A DNA stretch of 64,000 nucleotides from Phaeosaccion multiseriatum (taxonomy: Eukaryota > Ochrophyta, other classes), in NCBI GenBank assembly GCA_965112735.1, contig OZ218963.1:1922001-1986000 (forward strand), written 5' to 3'. The first letter of the stretch is position 1. Every line of letters begins with the position of its first letter. The notes below the pieces were generated by a model. That model searched no databases. It was not told the DNA's origin and worked only from the letters and a program-made list of their open reading frames with translations. Below, piece by piece: positions 48,616 to 64,000 of this stretch. The position numbers and the translations under genes were made by a program.

Positions 48616-49688
48616 CAAAGACCATCCGTAGGGGGGAAAAAGAGGGGAGGGTAGAGGATTATATATTACACTCTTAAGTGCCAGTGAGTGTAGAGGGTGG
48701 AAAGGGGAGAGAATAATGAATGAAGAGGAATCAAGAGGGGTGAGGATGATTGTATATATTACACCCTTACAAGGTGGTGCTTCGGGCTGCGCCCTCGGCA
48801 GGGAGGAGGAGGAGAGAAGAGGGTTGGAGTTGGCAAGAAGTGGGAGAAGGGAGAGTGGAGGATAGGAAGGTGAAAGGGGGAGGGGAGGGGCAAAAGTAGG
48901 AGGACTCACAAATGGCGAGTGCAGGATGTGGGAGGAGGAGGAGGAGGAGGAGGAGGAGGAGGTTAGTCTGGCTGCGATGCGATGCGTCTCCAGATGACGG
49001 TCTGGCTGGCTGCGGTGCGTCTCCGGACTTGAGCTGGTGGGCCTGCAGGTAATCCATGCAGGAAATCGGCTGCCGCGTGGAGGAAATGGGTGGGAAGGCG
49101 AAAGACTCGAAGTGTGCAGGAGAGAAGATAGAGGAGGGGAAGGAGAAGAGGTGACTTTAGAGAAGACAGACGAAGAGAATTAAGGGGCGGAAAGAGAATA
49201 AAAAAAAAAATAAAAAATAGGCACAGCGTGTGTGCTGGCCAGAAAGTGCCAGCGGGTGAAAAGTCATCTTCAAGCGGATTTTCCCGCACGAAGGGGGCGC
49301 CCAGCGTGCTGGGCGAGGTACCGGGGAGCCTGTACTACAGGAAAACAGTGGGGAGCCGTTCCGGAGGAAAATCGTAGAGTCATATGGTTAGAGCGCTGAG
49401 CGTGCAGCATTTTGGCACATTTGGAGGCGTACGGGTAAAAGAAATGTTATATATGTCTAAGTGCCATCTATGGTTGTCTAAAAGTAATGTCTCACCGCCC
49501 CGGGGAACTTAGCCCTCGAGGTCGTGTGGATGAGAGGGATTTGGCGACGATCGTGCACCAACTCCTCAATATGATGTTTGGCCTGGTGGTACATACGTAT
49601 ACGTACATACACAAATATTTCATATTTCAATTGAAATATTTGAACGCGTTGGTTGCACGTCGGCTCCAAAATGTCGGGTGGTGGAGAA
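48616..49688. other. Gene-free spacer
   Basis: Purine-rich 48800-48960 including (GGA)n, two copies of TATATATTACACYCTTA at 48660 and 48755, and an A-rich stretch at 49200. It holds the promoter of the seven-helix gene and perhaps its first exon. No tRNA or RNA gene seen. Confidence 0.35.
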
Positions 49689-49812
49689 TCGACCCCTGAC
49701 GCACTATCCGCTATCCGCTATCGCCGGCGCCAGCCGATCCGCTATCCGCTATCGGCCGGCCGCGCTGTCGAGAATGTGGGCGATAGTGCGTGCGTGCGTC
49801 GTCAGGGGTCGA
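49689..49812. mobile_element. Short TIR element C (124 bp), TSD GGAGAA
   Basis: Ends TCGACCCCTGACG and CGTCAGGGGTCGA, flanked by GGAGAA at 49683-49688 and 49813-49818. The left 60 bp matches element B; then it diverges (GCGCTGTCGAGAATGTGGG, GTGCGTGCGTGC). Confidence 0.88.
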
Positions 49813-50093
49813 GGAGAAGCCAAAGTAAATGGGTGAGCTCTGTGAGTAACCAATTTTTGAAGGAAACAGGCGCTTATGTAGAAACTTAACTAGTACTGTA
49901 TGCCCAAGGGCAAAGCTAAAGTGCGATGGCATGCTGTGTGGCACGAGTGAAAAAAGTAAAAAAGGTGCCTGTTACGATGTGTACCTATGCCCAAGGGCAG
50001 AAGCTAACGATACAAATGTACATGACTTGGACAAAAGCCGAGAACAAAAGCCAGATCAAAATGATAAACCGCGCGAAAATGGACGCAGCGCTC

Positions 50094-52489
50094 TCATGAT
50101 CCTGCCCTCCATGGCTCCTCGCTAGGAGTTTTGGATTCAGAGATGTCAACTGTGCACTCCCTCGACCGTCTGAATTCAGGCGGGATCATCCGGCTGAGGC
50201 CCGTGTGATTTGCCACGGGAAAGACGGGTGCCCTACACGGAGAGATACGAGCAATGGAATACACGACATCGCCGAGCTCGTCGCCTTCGTCATCACACCC
50301 CATGTCCCCCTGAGACTGAGCGAAACGAGGCTTGAGAGGGGGGTCTTCCTCGAATGGCCCACTGCTCACCCTGTCACCAGCTGTGCGGCGGTACACCGAA
50401 GGAGAGCGTGCCATCATGTTGCTGAAGGCCTGCGTGAAATTTGGCATGTCACTGCTGAAGTTCTGCGTGATTCGTGGCATGTCCAGAGCCTTGGGGCGGT
50501 CCCTCCTTCGCCGCTTCAGTCCCATCGCCGCACAGCAGCACAATGCCAGGAAGCCGAGCACGGAAGACGTGGTGATGATCATGATACTGTTGGATCCTAA
50601 CCCGTCCTTGTCGCTGCGGGTGAGTTGCGATGGTGCGTCAGCAGCCCCCTTGAGACACGAAGCGGCCGTGGTTGACAGCCCGACAAAGTCGCTGCTCCTG
50701 TTTACGCTTCCATCACCATTGCTGTCTGCCTGGTTTGCAGCCCCCCCGTCCTCTCCATCGTCAGCAGTAGCGCTCACTGAAGTTCGGGCGCAGTCCACCA
50801 CGGCGAGGGTGCCTCCCTCATTGTGCACTGCTGCCCCTTGCCCTGCCTCGTTGTCGCTAAACCACGGCAGCGTGGCAAAAGTGGCCTCTGCACCCGACGT
50901 GACGAACATTGCTCCTCCGGTTCCCGCCGTGTTCCTGACAAACTCACAGTCACCCAGGGCCTGGAACGAAGCCTCGCCCGTGCTGTAACCGCTGTGATAC
51001 ACAGCTCCGCCCCTGCCACTCGTCGCACCGTCTTGACCCCCCGTGGCTTCGTTGCCCGTGAATGTGGCACCGTCACCACAAAAGACGCTTGCGCCACCGA
51101 ACGATAGAATGGCTCCACCGTCCGCTGCGGTGCTGTCTTCAAAAGTAGCTCTCTCGTTGAAGCTTGTGGACGCGCCGGAAGCAAAGAGTGCACCGCCCCC
51201 GCCGCCAGCCTTATTCCCGCGGAACGAGCTTGCACCGTCAAAGCGCAGCACCTCAGAGCTGCTGGCTGGGCCGGAGCCGGAGGTGTATATGGCGCCTCCA
51301 TCTCTCTCTGCCGTACTCCCTTCAAATACGGCCGTTGAGGTGAAGACGGTTGTGGAAGTGGGGCCCAGCCAAAGCGAGCCTCCATCGGCACCCCCCGAGT
51401 TGGATGCAAAGACTGCAGGCTCTGAGAACGATATGACCCCGCCGTCAAAGCTCATAATGGCACCCCCATCTTGTGCTACGTTGTCCTCGAAGCTTGAAGA
51501 CCCCTCAAAGCGCGCTTCCCCCTGGACATTGTACAGAGCACCTCCACCCAATCCCGCCTCGTTGCTCTCGAACAAGGCCGACCCACCAAAGGTCAGTCCT
51601 GAGGACGCCAAGTTGAACACAGCTCCCCCGCTGTCGCTGGCAGAGTTGCCCTCAAAGACTGCCCGTTCAGAAAACAGCAGCTCACTTTCTGCTCCCGATT
51701 GGTACACAGCGCCGCCATCGTCTTCGGCAGAGTTGTTCGAGAACGTGGCTTCCCCGCCGAATATCACTTGACCACTGTTGAGGGTGTACAGCGCGCCACC
51801 ATCCATACCGGCGGCATTCCCTCGGAAATTTACAGGCACCGAGAAGCGGAGTGTACCCTCATTGTAGATGGCTCCCCCGTTCTGTGCGTGAGAATCCATG
51901 AGAGGAGGGAGACACGGGGCCAGGCTGAATGTCTTGCGGATACGAAGACAAATCCCAGACCCAATTTATGTTGGTAGATCGAGACGGTGACTGCATCAGC
52001 GGACAAAGACTAGAATCGAGAGACCCAAGAGCCATGGAAATGTAGCGCACTCACCTCGCCATGGACGTTCTCAAAGTCGACAATCTCCAAGCCTGCAAAC
52101 TCGACGACTCCATGGTTTTCCAAGGCACTGCCGGATGCCCCGTCTCCCTTCGCCGTGCCTAGTCCATCGAACACCAGGGAGGCGGGTGTGCTTGTCGGGC
52201 TGATGATCGTCAACTCGGCGCCTTCCTCTACTACGAACCCAACCTGCGTGAGGGTAATGGGCGCCTCGTCGCTCGACGGATCGACCACCACTGTCAGAGG
52301 AGATCCAACGCGGATTATGATCCAGCCATCGGACTCACAACGGATACTGTTTGTGAGGGTAATCTGCGAGACGGTGGACCCCGACAGCGAGGTTAGATCC
52401 CTACAGCTCGCGACTGCGATCCCTGCCGCCAGCTGTAGCAGTCCCAGAAGCACCAAGAAAACCCCCAAGCACCGGGCATAGCAGCCCAT
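50094..52489 (-). CDS. Cell-surface protein with polymorphic-membrane-protein (Pmp) repeats and a C-terminal membrane helix
   Basis: Exons on the minus strand 52489-52055 and 51881-50094 (phase 0); 740 aa. N-terminal signal peptide (LGVFLVLLGLLQLAAGIAVA), then about 460 residues of parallel beta-helix-type repeats carrying the two Pmp signatures GG[AS][ILV][YFW] (NGGAIY, DGGALY, DGGAVY, SGGAVF, GGGALY, DGGAIM, DGGSLW, RGGAVY, TGGAMF) and F-x2-N (FRGN, FSNN, FEGN, FESN, FEDN, FRGN, FTGN). One helix (IMIITTSSVLGFLALCCCAAMGL) and an Arg-rich stop-transfer precede a cytosolic tail of about 130 residues rich in Ser, Arg and Pro. Such proteins occur in chlamydiae and widely in stramenopiles. A wall/adhesion role is inferred. 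Nearly intronless, unlike its neighbours. Confidence 0.88.
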
Positions 52490-53248
52490 CGGAGCGCCGC
52501 GGTTTGTGTCAGCCCTCGTCGATATCCCTCGTCACTTCTTCTTTCTAGATATAGTGTCGATACCACCTATTTTCTAAATCGTAATCACGACTTTTCTGTC
52601 ATAACCACGACTTCTTTTTTACTTTTCCCACTATTTTCCCCTCCCCACCTTTCCCCTCTCTGGTGGCAGGGTTGGTAGTAGTAGCAGCAGTTAAGCAAAG
52701 ACAGGTACATTCGTCCCCGCCAAGCAGCTGCAGCAGCAGGCAACCAGAGACGAAATGACATGGAGGAGAAGAGGTAGCTGGAGAAGGATATATGAGGATA
52801 GAACAACACCACCTGGGTGTCCTGAAGAGATTTCTGGCGCACAGGGCTCTGAGAATATCAGTGGAAAGGCCGCAGGAGCCCACGACGACGATGACATGGA
52901 TTGGGACGAACAAGAGACTTCTTTGATGCAAGCAAGCCGGTGCTCTGGCAGATGAAACCGCTGCGGCGGTACAACCAGCAATCGCTTCTAAACCAGGCAC
53001 TCAAGCGGCAGTGGAGACTGAGCTTGCGATAATCGCCAGAGCACATACAGTACAGAGTGATCATAAACATAAGAGATAATCATAGACCGGATTCCAACAC
53101 GTATAAATATCGTTGAGACTCCACGACTACACAACGATCCGCGGAAGACATGTGTATGTCAATGGGTCGCAACGTGGCCCTGTCACAGGCTGACAGCAGC
53201 GGGAGAGAAAGTATCTGAATCCAAAAAGAGACAAATAGGATCCATAGT
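52490..53248. other. Divergent spacer between the Pmp-repeat gene and the amino-acid transporter
   Basis: No exon with support. Both promoters should lie here; 52545-52620 is AT-rich with TATTTTCTAAATCG. Confidence 0.4.
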
Positions 53249-59106
<5,858 letters not shown>

Positions 59107-59648
59107 ACAGACAGAGACAGAGACTTGAGTATACCATGACTCCCTCGCGGGACACCTTCCTCTTGATCTCTTGAGGGCGCAGAATTCATGTATTCGATAT
59201 CTATTTCATTACATGTATTCGGCCCTGGAAGAGGTTACAGTATTCACCGACCATAATCAGTAATCAGGCCGGCTGGCGCCAATAATCAGTAATCAGGCCG
59301 GCTAGCGCCCGTCATAATCAGTAATCAGGCCGGCTGGCGCCGGTCATAATCAGTAATCAGACCCGGCTGGCGCCGGCCATAATCAGTAATCAGGCCCGGC
59401 TGGCGCCATAATCAGTAATCAGGCCGGCTGGCGCCGGCAGTAATCAGTAATCAGGCCGGCTGCGCCGGCCGTAATCAGTAATCTGATAACCTCTTCCAGG
59501 GCCGAATGTTTTTCAGCTGCATATATTCATTATGCGATAGATAACCAACACGCTCAAGCAGGCCATCTGTGAAGTAACGCCAAATTTTGCTTTGTTCGGC
59601 CGGCTCGCAAGCGAAAGTCGCATTGATGCCGCATTCAAGGGGAGAGGC
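59107..59648. other. Spacer between the transporter and the coiled-coil gene
   Basis: 3' UTR of the transporter and element G. 59506-59648 could be 5' UTR of the next gene; an open frame reaches 59592 but only through a TTG start. Confidence 0.4.
59219..59505. mobile_element. Short TIR element G with TAATCAG-GCCGGC minisatellite
   Basis: 287 bp. Ends TCGGCCCTGGAAGAGGTTA and complement; flanks ATGTAT (59213-59218) and ATGTTT (59506-59511) match at five of six. The interior consists of about seven units of roughly 35 bp (ATAATCAGTAATCAGGCCGG + CTGGCGCCGG). Confidence 0.83.
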
Positions 59649-61643
59649 ATGAAGCGGCGGGCCTCTGGGAATGTCGGGCACAAGCCTAGGCCTGCTGCCG
59701 AGCTTGGGGCCCACCCGTCCAAGAGGCGGTCAATGACAGCGGCAGGGACCAGGAGGAAGGGGGGGGCGGCACCTCAGCAGGCGAGGCCCTCACAGTTCCC
59801 AGGCAGCGCGGACGGGGCACACTTAGCCCTGGTGTCGACGGCAGGGAATGCTTCCGTTCTTGCAGCCTCGGCTCTTCGGGCCGTGGCTGCTGCTGCTACC
59901 GCTGGGGAGGACGCAGGAAGATGCGGAGGCGGGACGGTCGTTGGAGAAGGTGCTGTTGCAGAGCGTGAGGGTAATGGCGAGGGGAGCGAGGTAGGGTACG
60001 CTTCAAGGTACTGGGAAGGAAAGGGGGGGAGGTTGGGTCCGAGTGGAGCGCTAAGCCCTTCAAAGGGTGTGCCAAGAGGGAGCATATCTAAGCACTCAAG
60101 GGAACACGGGGGTGCCGACAGTGAAGGAGGGAACGGCGATAGTGGTGGAGGATGCAGCAAAAAATCTGGTCAGGACGCCGGCACGGGAGACACAGTGGAA
60201 GGCGGAGGAGGGGAGGCGGGAAGTTGCGAGGAAGACGCAGGTCAAGAGCTTGGAGCACTTCACATGGAGCATTTGCGATTCGAAATCGCCGACAGTATCG
60301 AGAAGATCTCGAGTATGGAGTGGCAATTGCGGCACCCGTGGCAGGGCCATGACGACAGGGGGAATAATTCAGGTCAAGAGGCTGACTTAGGTAAGGACAA
60401 GGAGCGCAGAGCTGGAGGAATGGGTCATGAGGGAGAAGCCGAGCGGAAGGGGGATGTCACGTCACGCTCGTATCAGCTTGATTGATTGCAGGAATACACG
60501 GCCAGGCAAGGGGATATACAGAGTCAGAGTAACCTCGGGTGTAAAGACCCTGAGGCTAGTAAGTTGTCAATGATTGGTGGGGTGTTGTTACTTCGAATCG
60601 GTCCCTCCCCCCTCTCTCGTTTCTAGGGAACAGAGCAGAAGCAGAACAAAGGGTGAGCTTGATTTACCACCTGCACCCCCCCCCCGCCCCCCCCCCCTTC
60701 TTCCTCCCCAGCGTCAACCAAAGATTTTGTTCGCTCTCTGGCTGTGGGAGATGCCTTCCACTCTCTTTTAGAGCTGTCCGAGCGGCTGGAAGTCTTGGAA
60801 AGGGGCTCGGAGGAAAACGACGAACTCTTTCAGGATGGCAGCATCTCCAAATTGATGGAGGATTCGCAAGTAGAGGTGAGACAATGAGGGAGGCATGGGG
60901 GTTCATTCTCCCTCCCTCTCGTTTCCCCTCTCTCTCCCTCCCTCCCTCCCGCCCTCTCTATCCCCGTGCTCACACCCAGCTTCCATCCTTTCAGGCCCTC
61001 ATTAGCAACACGACAAGCATGGGCGATTTGTTGGAACGCCAGAACGAAGTGGCCGCCTCCGCAGTGCAGCGCCTCCGCAAAATCTTCAAGAAGCTGCGGG
61101 ACCACTCCCACCACCCGGGTATACATCCTCTTACCATCAGCAGCGGCGTCGGCGCCTCACTGAGGGTAAGTTGATGTCCAAGGGCAACGTGGGCTGTGGG
61201 CAGCACCGACCCTGGGCTTATTACTATTTTCTGGGCCTTTCTGAGCTGATCACCATGCCTAGCCTTCACCTCTACATTATTTTCCTCCTCCTTCTCCTCC
61301 TCCTCCTCCTCCTCCTCCTCCTCCTCCTCCTCCCCTGACAGAAAGCGCAGGAGCAGAGCAAAGACGACAAGGCCTTTCTGGCGGGTCTGGTCAACGCACA
61401 GAGCGAAGCTGAAGAGCTTATCGCCGAACTGCGGGCCGTGACGGCAACGCTGACGGATAAACTAGGCAAACAAGAGCGGGAAAACCAAATTTTGGTAGTG
61501 AAAATGAAGCGGGAACAGGTGTTGTGGCGGAACATGGCCTACGAATATCAAGCTAAGATAAAGTACATGGACAAGATCGTCGCGCTGGTGAGTCTTCTTC
61601 CGTGGGCAGGGGTGGGCAACAACCTAATCTCAGTCTCTCTCAG

Positions 61644-61688
<45 letters not shown>

Positions 61689-63472
61689 GAGACACATGTC
61701 TCTCCCCCTCACTACCAGTCTCTCACCCTTTTGCTTTTGCTGACTTGCGCAGGAGGAGGGCAAGGGGCGGTTGGCGGACACGGTCGCTCGACAGGTGGGA
61801 TTGGAACTCAAGATCGAAACGAGGGATGGGGCAGCCCCGGAGGTGGAGGGAGATGAGCAGCACCTTCGAGACACGCTTGAGAATGTCAAGGCCGCCGTGG
61901 AGATGAAGGACAACGAGGTGGGCGGGGGAAATTATTGACTTTTAGGAGTCAACCTAAGCATGCGAAATTATGTGCGTGTCTCTCTCTCTGTTTGTGTGTG
62001 TGTCAGTGTGTGAGTGAGTGAGTGAGTGTGTGAGTGTATGTGTGCGTGTGTAGTGGGCAGAAGAACGGCAAAGCATAACCGCCAGTAGAGGGCGGGTGTG
62101 GTTGGTCACTTTTTGGTCCTGACACCTGAAACCTTGAACCCTACCCCATTCCCTTCTCTTTCATACTGGGATGGGTGCCTTCTCCTCCTGCCCCCACACG
62201 AATGTACTTGCCCCCCCCCCCCTCTACCCACCGTCGTCGCCAATAGCTGTCCATCATGCAAGGCAAACTCCGGGTGGCCGAGAACGAGCGAAAGCGCCTG
62301 GCAAAGACGTCCGCGTTCGAAAAGCAAAAGGCACAACGCCTTCTCGATTCTGGCGAGGCAGACAAGGCAAGCAAGATGGACCGGCTGTCTGAGGCACACG
62401 ATCGCTTTATGAGGGATGCTGCGATGGAGGCACAGAGGGCGCTGGATCAGTTACGTAAGGAGGAGGAGAGAAAGCTGCGGGATGAGCGGGAGAAATGGGC
62501 GGAGGAGAGGAGCAACCTCCTGGTGAGTGGAAGTGGAGATATGGACGGATGAGCGTTTTCAGAGGGCCTTGGGGGTGTTGCTTGGCATGATTAGGAGGGA
62601 GGAGCAGCAGGCGGGTAGAGGTGTGACGTGTGGAAGCAGAGGGGGGGGGGGATCCGCTCCCAAGCTTGGATATGAACACGGAATGATCTCACGGCGGAAT
62701 GAATTGAATTGGCTTTGGAGAAGAGAGCCTGGAAAAGTCATACTTCTGATAGGAGGTTTAAGCAGAGGTCAAGAAAGCACAACCTACCACGGCAGCTCTC
62801 ATATTCCTTTGGCGTCGTGTCACAACGGTCAAACGTATGCCTACTTGCCTCACCCCAGATCGAGTTGGACGCTTTCAAGAAGGGTTTGGACGAGGCCAAC
62901 GCCAGAGCGAGGGCCCAAGACTCCGGCGCCTCGGGTGCAGGCGGTCCTAGCGGTGCAGGTGGGGCCAATGGAGCAGGCGGTGCCAACGGGGGCGCTGCCA
63001 TTGCCCTGAAAGATGAGAAGCCGGATGAGAGGAAGACTCGTTTGGAACTGGAGAATCACCTACATGCCAAGACTGTAAAGTGCGAGAAGCTGCAGGAGAA
63101 AATCCAGGTATGGTGGACTAGACTAGACGGTTTCGTCACACACTTTGTCGCCGCGTGTGTGTGCGTGCGTGCGTGCGTGCGTGCGTGTGTGTGCGTGCGT
63201 GCGTGAGTGTGTGTGTGCGTGCGTGCGTGTGCGTGTGTGCGTGACCATACGTACGAGATACAAATTCGTACGTACACGTTAGCGCCAGCCCCCGGTCAGG
63301 CTAAGACAAGGTCTCGGCTTTCGTTTACCCCTTCGGGACTCTGTTCTGATGGCGGTGGTTGGCCTCCAGGCCTCCTCCTCCTTCTTCTTCTTCTTCTTCT
63401 TCTTCTTCTTCTTCTTCTTCTTCTTCTTCTTCTTCTTCTTCTTCTTCTTCTTCTTCTTCTTCTTCTTCTTCT

Positions 63473-63519
<47 letters not shown>

Positions 63520-64000
63520 TTCTTCTTCTTCTTCTTCTTCTTCTTCTTCTCCTTCTTCTTCTTCTTCTTCTTCTTCTTCTTCTTCTTCTTCTTGGCGGGT
63601 CTTCGCCTTTTAGACGGTTTGGCCTGGAGGCAAATGTCGTGCCTCCCTGTGTATCCTATCTATCTTGCACTTCCTCACCGATATGAAACGCGCAGGCGCG
63701 CACACACACACACACTCACACACTCACACACACACGCACGCACGCACACACACACACATACATTGCAATCATGCCCCTTCGTCGCCACCATGCCATGCCC
63801 TCCGGTCACTCACACCAAACACGATGTCAGACGCTGCAAGAGCTCAACAAGGAGCTTAGAGAGACTGTGGAGGGCGCCGTAACGCTTAGCGACAACGGCG
63901 GTGGGGACTCCGATCAGACGCTTCCTCCCTCCACCACGGCGGCTGAGCTCAAGAAGCTCAAGGTGAGGAGGGAGGGAGCATTGATGTTGGCTTCGTCGAC
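59649..64000 (+). CDS. Coiled-coil protein, 3' end outside window
   Basis: Unrecognised long coiled-coil protein. Confident exons: 60712-60875, 60995-61165, 61342-61587, 61753-61917, 62247-62522, 62859-63107, 63831-63962 (continues right); all phase-consistent. The first exon is probably 59649-60390, a 247-residue low-complexity head with basic clusters (KHSREH, SKRRS). The joining of head and coil through one or two small exons (near 60497-60543 and 60627-60652) is unresolved because no combination kept phase with certainty. From VRSLAVGDAFHSLLELSERLEVLE the protein is mostly heptad-patterned: ALISNTTSMGDLLERQNEV, FLAGLVNAQSEAEELIAELRAV, RENQILVVKMKREQVLWRNM, DEREKWAEERSNLL, KTRLELENHLHAKTVKCEKL. 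A Gly/Ala-rich hinge (GASGAGGPSGAGGANG) interrupts it. A structural or centrosomal/vesicle-tethering role is possible but not shown. Confidence 0.75.
63370..63595 (+). repeat. (TTC)n microsatellite, about 225 bp, in coiled-coil gene intron
   Basis: Sense-strand TTC triplets with three interruptions. (CTC)n at 61290-61333 sits just before another acceptor of this gene, and (CA)n runs at 63700-63760. Confidence 0.96.

Noticed and set aside
49380-49420. tRNA-like words (GGTTAGAGCGCTGAG)
   Set aside because: No acceptor stem, anticodon loop or T-arm could be built around it.

Overview
The window is nuclear DNA from an intron-dense, GC-rich eukaryote, most likely a photosynthetic stramenopile (ochrophyte alga). 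Nearly every gene is split into 4-19 short exons by GT-AG introns of about 80-700 bp. The uroporphyrinogen decarboxylase has a hydrophobic signal followed by a Phe (GFSLGG) and a basic/Ser-rich stretch, and a neighbouring protein has AFVSPQ after its signal; both look like the bipartite plastid leaders of secondary-plastid algae. Chlamydial-Pmp-like repeat proteins are also common in these algae. The species cannot be named from the sequence. All gene models were spliced by hand by requiring GT-AG sites, phase agreement between exons and recognisable protein motifs. Most exon ends should be right to within a base or two, and the uncertain ones are flagged.

Layout. 1-2687 (-): DDX21/DDX50-type RNA helicase, running off the left edge. 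2.7-4.5 kb: retroelement debris split by a short inverted-repeat transposon. 4535-12450 (+): a roughly 1060-aa protein joining a CHAT caspase-like protease, an NB-ARC/STAND-type NTPase and a STAT-like linker plus SH2 domain; this is the most unusual gene of the window. 12704-14872 (-): DCP1 decapping cofactor with a long poly-Gln tract. 14.9-16.3 kb: three foldback (palindromic) elements side by side. 17021-22225 (-): SLC35B-type nucleotide-sugar/PAPS transporter with long tails. 22.4-24.0 kb: four short inverted-repeat elements, one nested in another. 24569-32855 (-): very long multi-EF-hand protein. 33158-37276 (-): homoserine dehydrogenase. 37398-38933 (+): plastid-targeted two-helix membrane protein. 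39340-41347 (-): NIPA/ZC3HC1-like zinc-finger protein. 41873-44577 (+): plastid uroporphyrinogen decarboxylase. 44800-46643 (+): CNOT9/RCD1. 46998-48615 (-): seven-helix CREST-superfamily-like protein. 50094-52489 (-): Pmp-repeat cell-surface protein. 53249-59106 (+): AAAP amino-acid transporter. 59649-64000 (+): coiled-coil protein running off the right edge.

The genes do not form a pathway; this is ordinary eukaryotic mixing. Themes are RNA metabolism (helicase, DCP1, CNOT9), plastid or amino-acid metabolism (uroporphyrinogen decarboxylase, homoserine dehydrogenase), membrane transport, and signalling (CHAT-NTPase-SH2, EF-hand). Divergent pairs share short promoters (homoserine dehydrogenase/plastid protein, 121 bp; NIPA/uroporphyrinogen decarboxylase, 525 bp).

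Two further signals stand out. First, a set of six short non-autonomous elements has inverted ends beginning TCGRC, with 6-bp target duplications visible in most and often GC-rich minisatellite interiors. Second, introns carry microsatellites that look like grown splice sites: GTGAG or GTAGG arrays directly after donors, and pyrimidine arrays directly before acceptors. No tRNA, rRNA, CRISPR array or toxin gene was seen.
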